A DNA stretch of 64,000 nt, from assembly GCA_014607495.2 (NCBI GenBank), contig CP053154.1:11532001-11596000 (forward strand). The letters run 5' to 3'. A program made the position numbers and the translations under genes. The DNA is from Carposina sasakii (Eukaryota; Arthropoda; Insecta; Lepidoptera; Carposinidae). Each line of letters begins with the position of its first letter. Position 1 is the stretch's first letter. The notes under the pieces are model-generated. The model had not been told where the DNA came from, made no database searches, and worked only from the letters and a program-made list of their open reading frames with translations. Below, piece after piece: positions 22,700 through 34,149 of the stretch.

Positions 22700-24040
22700 T
22701 TACTTATGAGAGTTACTCGGCATCAGCGTTGTCAGACGTCACGATTTTAGCGGGACAGTCCCGATTTTTTAATAAAAATTAAATGTCCTGCGCGGGACAG
22801 GCTCAGTCCCGCTTTTCGGGAATAACTCGACCGTGCGTGTAGCGCGGGCGGGTGGCACAGACAAGCACTGGCGGCTCATCCTAAGGAGCGCTGGTGCGGT
22901 GCACTCCCACCCACGAAGATTACATAGGCAATCTATATTTCTCTATAATTATCTTTCAATTCTACTATGTTTATTTTACTACTACTACTAAGTTTAGTGT
23001 CTACGCGTTCGTCTCAACTAAGTTGTAATCTTATGTATCAAGAGGACCGCTAGCGATCGCGCTCCAATAAAACGAAATTTGGTACGATTCCTAGTACTGT
23101 ATTCAATGAGTACGAAAGAGACATACCGACATAGGCCGGCGCGTGAAACAGAAGATTTCGTATGAAAAATTAGCCTTAACTGCAGTGCCGCTCACATTAA
23201 TTCGCGTATGCGGCCACTAGATGTCGCTTAGTCCGAATTAGAACGCGATATGGTTGTCAAGACAAGTGTGGACTGGCCATTCTATTCATTTATCACCATC
23301 ACATTTATTACTATCTTTTATCACGTAAACATAATTTGAACTCAAATAAAAAGATAAATATTCAAAAATTAAAGATTATATTAGTTTTTTTTATTAAGTA
23401 CTATGTCTCGCTTTCGACGAGAGAATCTCGCTTTTTTTCACTCAAAAAGTTCCTAAATCCCGACTTGGCAAAAAATATCTGGCAACGCAGCTCGGCATGG
23501 GTCATGTGGGAGAATAGTCTTCTTTCTATCTATAAAGAAATCATATTGCTCCGAGCTCATAAATAAATTGGATAAGGGCAGAAAGATGATGGTTAAAAGT
23601 AATTTTTTCTCTGTTTTAAAACTACGTGGCTAAGACGTTATATCTTTCTTATACAAGGTAGACGGTACAGCTGCCGTTTTCAGTGGAAGTTAATCGTGTT
23701 ATTTTCTTCATAAAATAGATGGACTCGTACATAAAGTTTTATAAGTAGAAGCATGATGGAAGACTTTGCCTCATAATTTTTCTACTAATCTTGATTTCAT
23801 TGACTGCAAAAAAAATGCTGTTAATATTATTTAGGTTATTTATTGGTACCTACATAGCTAGAGACATACATACATAGGGGATATTTTAATCCAACTAAAG
23901 TAAGATACAATGTACACGAATGCTTGTACAGATTTTTTTTATAATCAGAAACGACTTGTTTTATTTTAGATTTGTAGACGAACGAAAATAGTCGATATAG
24001 TCCAATAGTCCAGCATGCCTAAATGGCGGTGGGCATAAAG
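22700..24040. other. Intergenic DNA
   Basis: A patch at 22745-22830 has mirrored GCGGGACAGTCCCGATTTTT and GGACAGGCTCAGTCCCGC words, perhaps another terminal repeat remnant. Nothing coding was recognised. Confidence 0.4.
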
Positions 24041-24045
24041 TTCAA

Positions 24046-24236
24046 AGAATCGATGGCCGATAGGGCCGAAAATTTCTTGAGTGGCTACCACGTACCGGCA
24101 ACCGCAGCGTGGGCCGCCGTAGGATGGACGGACGACCTAGCGAGGACCACGGGTCTCTGATGGATGCAGGTCGCTTCCTACAGGTCGCAGTGGTGGTTGT
24201 TGGGGGAGGCCTATGTTCAGCAGTGGCTGAAGTGGT
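24046..24236 (+). mobile_element. 5'-truncated RTE-like LINE tail
   Basis: GGCAACCGCAGCGTGGGCCG and GTTGTTGGGGGAGGCCTATG followed by TTCAGCAGTGG match the C-terminal coding end of the RTE-like element at 40943-43810, with indels. Confidence 0.65.
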
Positions 24237-24239
24237 AAT

Positions 24240-24764
24240 GGCTAAACTACGCACTATACTATACATAGTTCGTACTGTATCTTTTATCCAAACTCTGCAG
24301 CGATCTGCTTGGAATAATATTGTTTACTCACAGCTCATAGGTCAGAGTGCTAAATAGATTGCGTTTATTTCCAACCTTTTTAATGTTTATCACAATAGAT
24401 TGTGAACATTGTGTAGACTCTGTGGCTATAACTGTGCGAGACCTAATTATTGTATCAATGTTTTGTGCTTCTGGATTTTCTGGAAGAAAACTAGAGACAA
24501 GCTCACCTATGTGCTTTTTGTGTGGAACAGTGTGACGTCACTGTACCGATGTATGTATGTGATTGTGTAGACATAATCCTATCTTACCTACAAATATTGA
24601 ATGTGAATGCATGTTTCTTATTATTCCCTAAAGACCCACTGAACGGATTTTGATGAACCTTTACAGGCAGTTATTAAGTTAATCCATTATACACATAGGC
24701 TATAAAGTTCACATTCGCGGCTGTTCGCTATTGAAGAAAATATGTAGAACAGATCTATACTTAC
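24240..24764. other. Intergenic DNA with a retroelement-like fragment
   Basis: A fragment near 24625-24715 (CCACTGAACGGATTTTGATG) resembles widespread lepidopteran repeat tails. Otherwise unremarkable. Confidence 0.4.
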
Positions 24765-24891
24765 CCCAGGATGATTTTCTATTCTCGAGGGATGAAAAAC
24801 CCGCGTCAGCGAATATTGCCGCGAAAACCGCCAGTCTGTGTGAGGCAGCCGGCAGCTGCGCACTTGTCCGTACATCGTGCAGTCGCTCCAT
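24765..24891 (-). CDS. Candidate CpG-rich first exon
   Basis: On the minus strand ATG at 24889-24891 opens 42 codons (starting MERLHDVRTSAQLPAASHRL) that reach a strong donor, TGGG/GTAAGTATAG. The segment is CpG-rich, unlike its surroundings. Two other minus frames and one plus frame are also open across it, so the coding frame is uncertain and it may be a 5' leader. No partner exon was identified. Confidence 0.2.
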
Positions 24892-24959
24892 CCGATATGT
24901 TTACAAACACCGAGTACACCGAGCCCATTCACCGGGTCAAAAGTGTAAATAGAAAATAG

Positions 24960-26570
24960 CCATTCACAAAATGATCGAGGAAATTGTACTTTGATTACTC
25001 TTAGTGTGGCCGATAAGTGGCAGTTTCAGTGTTTACTGTATTATAGTGGAGTTGATGAATTTTTGTGCACTTTTTGGAGTACTTAAATGATCTCAGGTTT
25101 CTGAGCTGGTTTTGATTAGAGTGATAGATACGGTAAGTGTGAACTAGTCAAAAGGTGTTTTATTAATTTTTATTTTACACACTACCTATCCCTGTAGGTA
25201 AATTGTAAGATTCGTGATGTTATTAAATAGCGATAACAATTTATTGGTAATTAAAAATGAGAACCTTGGCAGTGTTGTAGTGCAGAGCTCTTGAGGGCGG
25301 ATGCATCGTGCCCTTGAATATTTCTTCTGTGTAGCACTCGAATTAGTTAGAAGTAAACTGTGAAATTGTTCATATAACATCGCAGTCATAAAGGATTCTG
25401 TTTATTTAGATTATTCATACGTATATTTACTCTTTTTATTTCACAAGACAATGCTATGAAAAAAACATTTATTGCTTATATTCTTCTTTATACTAATCTT
25501 GTGTTTATTACCTTTTTAATAGCATGTATTTAAACTAGCTACAGGTATATGAACAGACATTTATGATCTATTGATTGAATACTTTTGTAATATAGTATCA
25601 ACCTGAAAAGGGCGTTATGAAAACCTTGTAACCCTTACAGTTTTAGGTTGTCATAGTAAAGTTTTATTCAGTAGATCAGCTATGTTTATATTTGATGATC
25701 ATATAAACTTATTTTATTTTATGTATAAAATTAATTTCAATTTATTTTTAAATGTCTAATATTTTTGAACTGTCGCAAAAACTCGAAGATTTAGAACAAA
25801 ATAGTTTTGGTATTGGTATAAAATAAAAAATAAATGATAATGCTTAAGGTTGTCTACGTTAATATTTTATCATAGGAGTCGGTTTATAGAAGAACCCTGG
25901 ACTGCTTGTAATAGGTATGACACGCACGTGCACGTTTTTCCCCTCACGTAAATGTTTTTTCGCTAAACAGAATTGTTATCTTAGTGTTATGACCTAGGTA
26001 GGTACTGTACCTAGTTCACCCGTTCATGCTAATATCATATAATTATTCAATCATGTTGCAGATGAACATTTACTGGCATGTTTTAGAATTTACTATGTTG
26101 TTCTATGGTATATTCGTTTTAGACGAGAATCCGTCTATATGGACCAAACAGGACAAAAGAAAAGCCAGAGAAGTTTAATCTGAAGCAGATCTTCAGGGAC
26201 TCGACACCATGATGACGATTAACCAGCATGTAGGTATTTTATGTCCTTATAAGTCGTCAATGAAACAATGGAGTGACGTGGTCTTGTGTCCAAATCAATT
26301 TTTTTTTCTCCTTTCTCAATTACAATTTTTACTAATAAAAGTAGGTCATCTTCTAGTACCTATATTGCGGCCTCATACTTACTCAGAGTTTTCCATACCA
26401 TATTTACGTAGTAGTTATTAAGTATTAGATAGAGTGCAAGGCACGTGTCACTATCGTTGAAAACATAATGAATTATTAGCTCTACCTGAGTAATTTGGGT
26501 AAAAACTTACTTTATTTGATAATTTACATCGTTGGGATAATATACGAAATAAAAATCTTAAATCTAGAAC
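24960..26570. other. Intergenic DNA, nothing recognised
   Basis: No exon, RNA gene or defined repeat seen. Confidence 0.45.
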
Positions 26571-26574
26571 ATAT

Positions 26575-26769
26575 TTACAAGAAGAAGATTGCCTGCAACT
26601 CCTCCACCGCTGGCAACGTGGCCAAAAGGCTGGCCGCATTGCCCCGCTGGATGGCGACGCTAAACCTTTGTCCAAAGTACTGGCCAGCCCTTTGGTCGTG
26701 GGATGCCTCGACCAGTCTTTTAGAGATGCCCTTAAAAACGGCATGGGCCCCATGGTTTCAATCCCAAAC
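26575..26769 (-). pseudogene. C-terminal scrap of a LINE polyprotein
   Basis: The minus strand reads FKGISKRLVEASHDQRAG, then FSVAIQRGNAASLLATLP and EELQAIFFL before TAA. The IQRGNAASLL tail is one I associate with the end of the coding region of non-LTR retrotransposons in Lepidoptera, but I cannot name the clade with confidence. A frameshift separates it from an upstream GIETMGPM. There is no upstream domain, so it is a 5'-truncated, dead insertion. Confidence 0.5.
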
Positions 26770-26779
26770 TGAGTAATTC

Positions 26780-27320
26780 ACATTGCACAATGCCATTGCA
26801 CCAAGTCATAATACATTATCTCTTCAAGTAGACAAATTCGAAACTACAGCAGTTGTCTTAAATAAATTTAGCAATAACATTTAGCATTAACATTCTACTA
26901 GCGACGCTCTCCACTGAGATAATAAGTTAGTTTAGTCGTTACTCTTAACTCCGAATAAGGAAAAAGCTACTTGTGTTAACTACTTTAATACACGTAGGTA
27001 ATGGTTCTGCAATAAAAAGAACAATAGCTAATTAGCAATAAAAACAGAATCTTTTTGACAAGTTTAATGTTATGCGTCCTGTCGTTCATTTTCTGCTACT
27101 GGGTAAATAGTGTCTTCAAGATATTCATGTCTACAAGATTATGGACATCCCGCTGAAACTAAACCTTGGTTTTGCAATTGTGCCAGGGTCCTTACACGCG
27201 TATGACTTGTTTGTTATCCTCACTTGCCGTAATGCCGTCTCTTTAATTTATTTCAATCCACAATAATATTTCGCCTAAATGAGCAGAATTTACACACATC
27301 ATACATACCTATATACACAC
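26780..27320. other. Intergenic DNA, nothing recognised
   Basis: No feature recognised. Confidence 0.45.
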
Positions 27321-27324
27321 GTCT

Positions 27325-27430
27325 AGGTTCCCAAAATGGAGCAGCCAAAACTGCAGGATCATAAAGGAGATGCTACAGTCACGTTTAGCAAAGCGGGAAC
27401 AAATGTACATGATCAGTGATAAGTTGCTTG
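27325..27430 (+). repeat. Dispersed repeat, CTGCAGGATCAT family, best copy
   Basis: GGTTCCCAAAATGGAGCAGC, AAACTGCAGGATCATAAAGG, then CACGTTTAGCAAAGCGGGA. This order is shared by all members of the family in the window. It sometimes continues into a GATCAGTGATAAGTTGC segment and a CGACTCTTATGACA segment. The 39257-39470 hairpin insertion sits inside another member. The class is unknown; it has no protein-coding capacity. Confidence 0.6.
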
Positions 27431-27884
27431 CTAGCTTATAGCCTGAGAGAATGTTCTAGTTCCTCAGTCGACTCTTATGACAAAAGAGTCTAGTTTTTTT
27501 ACACTTCAAGTTGTAGTCCTCAACCACGTGTGTGGGCGAGTGATGATTTGTATCAAATTGAATATGAATAGTTGTACATATAATAGACTTAATTTACAGC
27601 GACATTGCTGGTAAACAACCTCAGAAATCGAGTAGTTACTGTCGACACAACGATGACTAACTAGTGTAGGTTTCCTCGGAGAGTGGCGTTGTCCTATAGC
27701 GGCTATGAAAGAACTTCATGTCATCGTAAAGATAACTATCTTTTTGCGTCAATGAAAGAACTTTTTACATGTCGGTATCGTAAAACTAATGATCTTTTTG
27801 CGTTCATACGGTCGCTATATTACGGCACCGCTATCTCAGGAAACCATGACATCATCATCATCTTCCTGCCTTTATCCCATTATT

Positions 27885-28200
27885 ATGTGGTCGGTGATAG
27901 CCCAGTGGTTAAGACATGCAACTTCCAAGCGGGAGGCGTAAGTTCGATCTCAGTCACGGGCCTGTACCAATGAATTTATTTCATGTACAGATTTTAATGG
28001 TGTAAAATTGTCACTTAGCTCGTGCCTCGGAAAGTACGTAAAACCGTTGGTCCTGCGCCTGATCTCTTCTCCGGTCGTGTCGGCTTTCCGTCCCATCGGA
28101 CTATGAGAGTGAGGGAATAGAGAGTGCATCTGTGTTTGCGCACACACTTGTGCACTATAATATCTCCTGCGTACCTGGCCAATCTCCGTAGAGATTGGTC
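27885..28200 (+). mobile_element. tRNA-derived SINE, second family
   Basis: TGATAGCCCAGTGGTTAAGA (box A region) and AGTTCGATCTCAGTCACGGG (box B region) form a tRNA-like head. The body that follows has AATTTATTTCATGTACAG and a GC-rich part with CGGTCGTGTCGGCTTTCC. A second copy is at 53640-53892. A minus-oriented tail of the same family (TTTCGAAAGGAACCATATT) abuts it at 28207-28290. Confidence 0.7.
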
Positions 28201-28206
28201 GCCTTG

Positions 28207-28290
28207 GTCGGAGATCATCATCATGGGGTCGGCGCAATATGGTTCCTTTCGAAACTCACATTACCAAAGATTTGGCAATTTTGGCATATA
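28207..28290 (-). mobile_element. Inverted tail of the second SINE family
   Basis: The reverse complement has GCCAAATCTTTGGTAATGTG and GTTTCGAAAGGAACCATATT, then CGCCGACCCC and ATGATGATG. This matches the 3' part of the copy at 53640-53892. It lies tail-to-tail with the SINE at 27885. Confidence 0.5.
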
Positions 28291-28299
28291 AATGAAATT

Positions 28300-28660
28300 G
28301 TGTTAGGCATTACAATTCGGAAGTTCAAACATTCGCCCGCCGGTAAATTATGGTAAATTACACCCATAGTAAATTTTGTGATAGCATTACTTACAAGACG
28401 AGGACATTCTTTATATAGGAGAAATCCCATTCATATTCTAAGTTACCCATTACTGGAGGTGACGTAGATGGTCGAATGGAAAGTTCAATACAAAGTTGTC
28501 AATGACGATATTCAATAAATGGGATGCCAAATAATCACTATCGATTAAAAAATCCTAATGATTACCACTGCCGGTTTTTGGTCTTTGCTTTATTCAATTA
28601 ACTTCTAGTGGCCGCTTACAATCCTCTATGCGTAAACTTTGGTTTTCCCGTTCCCGAAAT
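28300..28660. other. Intergenic DNA, nothing recognised
   Basis: No feature recognised. Confidence 0.4.
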
Positions 28661-28667
28661 CCTTTAC

Positions 28668-28862
28668 ACACACTTCACAACACATTGACCTAGTCCCACA
28701 CTAAGATCCCTAAGGTCTTGTGTCGTGGGTACTAAGCAACGGTATATAAATACATAGATAAGTATATAAACATCCATGACTCGGAAATAAACATCGATAT
28801 TCATCACATCAATGTTTGCACCTACCGGGATTCGAACCCAGGACCTATGGCGTCGCAGGCAG
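28668..28862 (-). mobile_element. tRNA-derived SINE, head-truncated copy
   Basis: The body is almost identical to 10345-10606, from CACACTTCACAACACATTGA to the box B word CTGGGTTCGAATCCCGG on the minus strand. The 5' part of the tRNA-like head is cut at 28862. Confidence 0.75.
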
Positions 28863-29143
28863 CTTTCTTATCGGATGCCGTCATACAAAGAACGTGTGTT
28901 CTCTAAGTTTCAAGTCTCTGCGGCTTACGTTGAAGCAGTCATATATATATATACACTTAGATATAGATTCTATACATTTCCTTTACCTGATTACTATCTA
29001 AAGCCTTACAGATCTCCTGTAAAATTGGAAATACGCTGAGTAAATCAATTTGTCATACTAAATACTTTAGCATTCAGTTGAGCTCGTGCAATGAATAATG
29101 CATAACATAACAAGGAATCCATGAACTGTCTGAGGAAAACAAA

Positions 29144-29337
29144 CGGCCCCCTGATTACGTAAAAGCAATAGCAAAGCCGAAGCAAAGCGATAGCGAAAAT
29201 TGTACAATATTCGCCTTGAAATGTCAAAGTTCCTTTGAAATATCGTTTTACGTAATACCAATTTGACAAGCAATCAGCGATTTTTGTACAATTTTCGCTA
29301 TATCTTTGCTTTTGCTAGTTAGGTAATAAGGGGGCGG
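29144..29337. mobile_element. Palindromic MITE, GGCCCCCTGATTACG family
   Basis: The left arm CGGCCCCCTGATTACGTAAA through GCGAAAATTGTACAA is mirrored at the right by TTGTACAATTTTCGCTAT to AATAAGGGGGCGG. Arms are about 70 bp with scattered differences. A half copy is at 13923-14017. Target duplication not defined. Confidence 0.65.
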
Positions 29338-29339
29338 TT

Positions 29340-30155
29340 CGGCAATGGGAATAGCAATACGGTCACAAACATAGAATTAGGTACATGTTTACCCATATAG
29401 TATGGAAAATTTTAAGAAAATCCATATTTACTTACACGGGAAAAAGTTACATTTAGCGCTGCTATGCTAAACGTGGCTATAGGATCTCCTTATTGATCCT
29501 GCACTTTTAGCTTATCCATTTTGGGAATACAGACGTGTATGAGTATGTCTAAAAACTCTTACAGAATAGAAATATAAATATAAAGGTTATTCAATCGGTT
29601 GATAGAATGTGTTATTCTACTTTATTGAAAAGGCGATATCAAACGAGACCCACAAAGACGTGCGCTAAATCCACTGCAGACTGGATACAGTCTGTTAAGA
29701 CGTGGGTCCTTATTTGGAGCGTTATCCACTTTAATTATCGTAAGTTCTTAACAATCCTTTGTAAAAACAATGATGAGCCACTTCAAAAGATACATAGGGC
29801 TATAGGACAGTTAGTAAAATAACATATCGCTCTCAATGATTGCGAAATATGACCCATTGTTGTTTGCATGATAAATCGCTCAATAGAAAGGCAGGTTGCT
29901 CAACCTACTATAGATACCTTTTTGATAGTGGCGGTAGTTTGTAACCAAGGGTAACTAGAGACATTTTCAAGTAGAACGGAATTTTAGTTATAAGTAGGTA
30001 GGTACTTGTGCCTACATTAGAATCTTTGGCAAGTAATTGTTGCAATATTATAAGAACAATAGGTGCCTCTAATATTGTTTAGAAAAGCAAAATAAATTTG
30101 GTCTGATTAATTTTCATTATACTTTATTTTTATGTAAGCATCTCAACGTTTTCTT
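29340..30155. other. Intergenic DNA with one inverted repeat fragment
   Basis: 29462-29552 is an inverted member of the CTGCAGGATCAT dispersed family (CTAAACGTGGCTATAGGATC, CATTTTGGGAATAC). A 71-codon plus ORF at 29607 has no recognised domain. Confidence 0.45.
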
Positions 30156-30437
30156 TCATATGAAGGTACTCTTATTATACTTTCTTCTCTCACTTATTCC
30201 ATGATACATTTGTTTTGGCAACTGAAGTATTTTTTTAACAGGTTTCACATAATTTACTTCACAATTTGCTATAGGTTGGTAAGATGGTTCACAGTTTTTC
30301 CAAGTTATATCCACAGGGGAGGATACGGTTTTCCACAAGTTGGGCATGTCCCTTGCTTTTTGCTTACAAGGGGATTGAGGTGTGTATTCACGTATGTTGT
30401 GCAGCGGTGAACGAAGGTCTTCGTCCGCATTGTCATC
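30156..30437 (-). pseudogene. Unrecognised ORF downstream of the membrane-peptide ORF
   Basis: Minus-strand frame open from just after a TGA at 30438-30440 to a stop near 30156. It runs DDNADEDLRSPLHNIREYTP and later DITWKNCEPSYQPIANC to a basic C-terminus (HGISERRKYNKSTFI). Upstream of the TGA the same frame continues for over 20 codons. The composition looks like protein, not random AT-rich DNA, but I do not recognise it. It could be the decayed end of the gene that starts at 30619, since a frameshift near 30505 would join them. Confidence 0.25.
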
Positions 30438-30499
30438 TCAGTGATCTTCTTTTTCTTCGGGATTATTTTGAAGATTTCCTTCATATTGTGGACTTGGAG

Positions 30500-30619
30500 T
30501 TATTCTGCTTGTAGGACGGGCTGGTTAGCGACCTGAGCTGCCTCTCGATATTTTATGTGCTGTAGCAGATCGTATGTAAGAATTGCAATATGAACGAATA
30601 TGCTAAAGATTAATATCAT
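30500..30619 (-). CDS. Candidate short membrane-peptide ORF (39 aa)
   Basis: ATG at 30617-30619 opens MILIFSIFVHIAILTYDLL, a clear hydrophobic helix. A hydrophilic tail follows (QHIKYREAAQVANQPVLQAE) and then TAA. The upstream frame has a stop five codons before the ATG, so the start is not an artefact of a longer frame. It may be a small membrane protein or the first part of a decayed gene continuing in 30156-30437. No family recognised. Confidence 0.25.
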   Translation of the reverse strand: MILIFSIFVHIAILTYDLLQHIKYREAAQVANQPVLQAE

Positions 30620-30659
30620 TAACACTAGAACGTTTTAAAGAGTTACGAGGCTAACTTTT

Positions 30660-31530
30660 TTTTGTAAAATATAGTTTACATATTATTGAAAATTACATAC
30701 TTTTAAATATGAAATAAATATTAAATATTTTCGTTGCAGTTACGATTGACAGTTGGCTTGCAGTTGGCAATATGTTGATAGAATAATGTCAAACGAAAAA
30801 TAATCTGAGTAGGTAGGTACCAATAAGTGCGAAACTATTTCACAGTAACAGATTTCCATACAAGTAGCTGAAGTACAGATATTAAATCACGAAAAGACGC
30901 ACATACTACAATTTACATATGGTTCAGGCTTTTAGAATTTTCTGCTCAATTTATTTATGCCTGTCTTCGGAAATGTATCCCTCGAGTTTTATGTGGAATA
31001 TGGAGGGTAATAGCTACTATATTTTTTACAGCACGAGAATAATAAATGCCCATTTTGTTTGCTCGTGCATTTGCTTGCACTAGGGTAAGAAGTACCCTAT
31101 CGTACAATCTAGGATTGAATAGGAAAGTTAATTTTACCTCGTATTTGCAAGTTTTCGAGTGGGTACTAAACTCTACTCGAAGCATTTGAAGACTTATAAC
31201 TACTAGCTTTAGCTTTACAGTGAGTAAGTTGACCTACAAGAACAACTTCGTGATTGGCCCAGCTTACTAGCCTAACTTGTTTATCTCTTCACTTATGCGG
31301 TAACACGGTATTTCGAGCAAGCAGTTACATAAGATGAACAAGTGTGCGACTTGGTCAATAAGTAAACGTAACACTATTTTTATTGCTGGTGCACGTACCT
31401 GCACGTGCACGTGCATACACCTACTTCGAACGCGAAGGCCGTTTTTATAAACTTTATTATTTTGGGGATTCGTATTTCTATGACGTGTATGTAGCGCCTC
31501 TCGTGCTGACAACATAGTCCAAAAATCAGA
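30660..31530. other. Intergenic DNA, nothing recognised
   Basis: The CACGTACCTGCACGTGCACG stretch at 31392 is a short simple repeat. No gene seen. Confidence 0.4.
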
Positions 31531-31531
31531 C

Positions 31532-31660
31532 AGCGGTCACCAACCCGCCTGGCCAGCGTGGTGACTATGGGCAAAAACCCCCATGGCAGTAGCCTTGTGG
31601 CATGCCCTGGGGAAGGCTTACGTCCAGCAGTGGACTGCAATAGGATGAAGAAGAAGAAGT
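31532..31660 (+). mobile_element. 5'-truncated RTE-like LINE tail
   Basis: GGTCACCAACCCGCCTGGCC through CTTACGTCCAGCAGTGGACT to a GAAGAAGAAGAAG tail. It is the plus-strand counterpart of 14188-14312. Confidence 0.6.
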
Positions 31661-32165
31661 ATGTAGCGCACTGGCCTCATTTTAATGTGCAGTGTTTATG
31701 GTACGTAGTTACTGCTACTGATGGATGGTTATATGTACTTGGACTGGTACTATGGCTTGAACCGAAATTAAATAACACGAGCCTCTATTAGGTATCTGTG
31801 CGATTTTTCGTCCCTTGAATAGAGACGAATCCTTCAAAATAATCTTATGTTACGGTATGGTAGGTTTACAGCAGTCTATTAAGAGAAGAAAATCTGATAG
31901 ATAAAAAAATTTGAAGTTTGATTTTTAACTAGGTAAATATGTTTTTTTTTTCAAATTGTCCGATATTCTTTATATTGCTAACATTCCTTCGTAGTTGTAA
32001 CCAAACCGCATCTAAATATATTTATTGTGTTTTGTTTAAAACATTTGACAGCAAAAAGCTTGAACGATGTTTACATATAGGTATAATAAAAATGTTACGG
32101 ATCGCTGTCTGTACATGGAAGATATATCAGAAAAAATATTATAGGAGACCTTTATCAACGCAATA

Positions 32166-32405
32166 GTACCCAAAAGAATGAATTTTGGAATTTTTGTCTG
32201 TTTGTCAGTTTGTCTGTGCGTTTGTGCACGTTAATCTCAGAAACGGCTGACCCGATTTCGATACAGTTTTCAGGAATATATTGTGACAGGTCCCACGTAA
32301 CACATAGGCTACTTTTTATCCCGGGAATATTTTATTATCCCAGATAATTTTGCCATTTTCTATTTTCTGTAGTCCACGCGGACGGAGTCGCGGGCGTCCA
32401 TTAGT
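32166..32405 (-). repeat. Dispersed repeat ending in the CGTCCGCGTGGAC word
   Basis: The minus strand begins ATGGACGCCCGCGACTCCGT and CCGCGTGGACTACAG and runs to a TCGGGTCAGCCGTTTCTGAG segment. The same combination of words appears in pieces at 60584-60785 and elsewhere. This is a common lepidopteran dispersed repeat of unknown class. Confidence 0.5.
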
Positions 32406-32477
32406 TCTTTAATAATAATACAGCTTGGCTTGTCTTGGTCTCGTGTTAAAAAGAATATAGGTAATAATGTATATGTA

Positions 32478-34143
32478 TACAGTGTGATATGGGCGGTACT
32501 TCTAAGACTTTAGAGTCCAGTTGGACATCCATCTCTATCAACAAAAAAAATATATTAAGGGGTTGCAGCCCCCTCCCCTCTTAAGGGTAGCCTTTTAAAT
32601 TTTTTTTGGTCTCGTCGTAGACACATCTGATACAAACAGCAACAACTCAGGTTTAAATCATCTTAGATACATTAAAAAAACTGTTTTTAATAGATAAAGA
32701 TACGGACTAAGTATTCAATATCAAAAATATCTAATTTATTGGTACATTAAAATCTAAATTTAATTTTAAATGCATTTTTTCTTTAAAAAATGTACTTTTT
32801 TCTTATTTTTAAGTTAATTTTTAAAAAGTGCCTATTATTGTACCTTTTTTTTGCACCTATTTAACAGTATTTGAGTAGCTCTAAATAGGGACATAAAAAT
32901 TTTGACACTACGCCAATAAAACGCAGAGATATGACTTTTTTTATTAGCCCCTGCGCAAGCGCGCAACATCTGCGTCGAACACTACAATAAACAAAGAGTG
33001 TTTTTACAAATTTATTTTATTTATTTTTACACTTAACACTGTTAGTTAACACACACACAATACTTTTCAACCACGATTTTAATACAATATTTTTTTATAG
33101 CAACTGTTCAAAGTGTTGACCTCTGTTTTGCAAACATGCCGTAGCTCTTATAGCTACTTGCTGCGTTGATCGTCTCAACATGTCGCGATCTGCACGAATT
33201 TCGTTAGCTGCGTCTTGTATTCGTTCAAATAACTCTTCACGGGTGTTTACTTCATTGAAATAAACTTTTTGCTTCATATGACCCCAAAGGAAAAAGTCTA
33301 GTGGTGTCATGTCGGGTGAGCGTGGCGGCCAAGCACACGGCCGCCGCGCCCAATCCATCGCAGATACGAGCTGTCTAGGAAAGCTCTTACGTCACGAGCA
33401 AAGTGAGCAGGGGCTCCGTCCATTTGTAGCCACATATTTTGGCGATAATTTAAAGGAAGCTCCCTCAATAATTCGGCAAATTGCGTCTGCAGAAATTCCA
33501 AAAACTTCGGGCCATTCAGTGTTTCTGGTAGTTCGATAGGTCCAATCAAAACATCATCGATCATAGCAGCCCACACATTAATCGAGAATTCGTGCTGGAA
33601 TGTTGACAGTCTTATAGCTTTGGGATTTTCTTCAAGCCACAAGTGGAGGTTGCGATAATTCGATAAAGCGACGTACACTTTAAGCGATCATAACTTTAAG
33701 GTTTATCAAGACAGAGTTTGAAATTTTAGTGTGCTCGTGTAAAATAGCTCAAATACTGATGAATAGGTGTAAAAAAGTGTACAATAATAGGCACTTTTTA
33801 AAAATTAACTTTAAAAAGGAGAAAAAAGTACATTTTTTTAAAGAAAATGCATTTGAAATTAAATTTAGATTTAAATGTACCAATAAATTAGATATTTTTG
33901 ATATTGAATACTTAGTCCGTATCTTTATCTAATAAAAACAGTTTTTTTAATGTGTCTAAGATGATTTAAACCTGAGTTGTTGCTGTTTTTATCAGACGTG
34001 TCTACGACGAGACCAAAAAAATTGAAAAGGCTACCCTTAAGAGGGGAGGGGGCTGCGACCCCTTAATATATTTTTTTTGTTGATAGAGATGGATGTCCAA
34101 CTGGACTCTAAAGTCTTAGAAGTACCGCCCATATCACACTGTA
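32478..34143 (-). mobile_element. Tc1/mariner-type element with ~410-bp inverted repeats
   Basis: The element begins TACAGTGTGATATGGGCGGT and ends with the exact reverse complement, flanked by TA at 32476-32477 and 34144-34145. The inverted repeats extend about 410 bp with only scattered differences, to roughly 32890 on the left and 33735 on the right. The minus strand of the central unique part carries the remnant of a DDE transposase (33095-33678). TA duplication and the transposase type both point to the Tc1/mariner superfamily. Confidence 0.85.
33095..33678 (-). pseudogene. Truncated, frameshifted DDE transposase
   Basis: The minus strand starts mid-protein (RNLHLWLEENPKAIR) and continues with HEFSINVWAAMIDDVLIGPI, the second catalytic-Asp block MWLQMDGAPAHFARDVR, and RWIGRGG. 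A frameshift between 33307 and 33358 moves it into the frame with WPPRSPDMTPLDFFLWGHMK and a C-terminal helical region. The RSPDxTPLDFFLWG block is characteristic of a widespread insect Tc1/mariner-related transposase group. The helix-turn-helix DNA-binding domain and first catalytic Asp are absent because the inverted repeat takes their place. It cannot be an active enzyme. Confidence 0.8.
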
Positions 34144-34149
34144 TATAAT

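Noticed and set aside
24042..24357. Overlapping ORFs of 74-82 codons
   Set aside because: They are frames within an RTE-like LINE tail.
27885..27960. A tRNA gene with AGTTCGATCTC as box B
   Set aside because: It is followed by a SINE body shared with 53640-53892 and lacks a proper acceptor stem.
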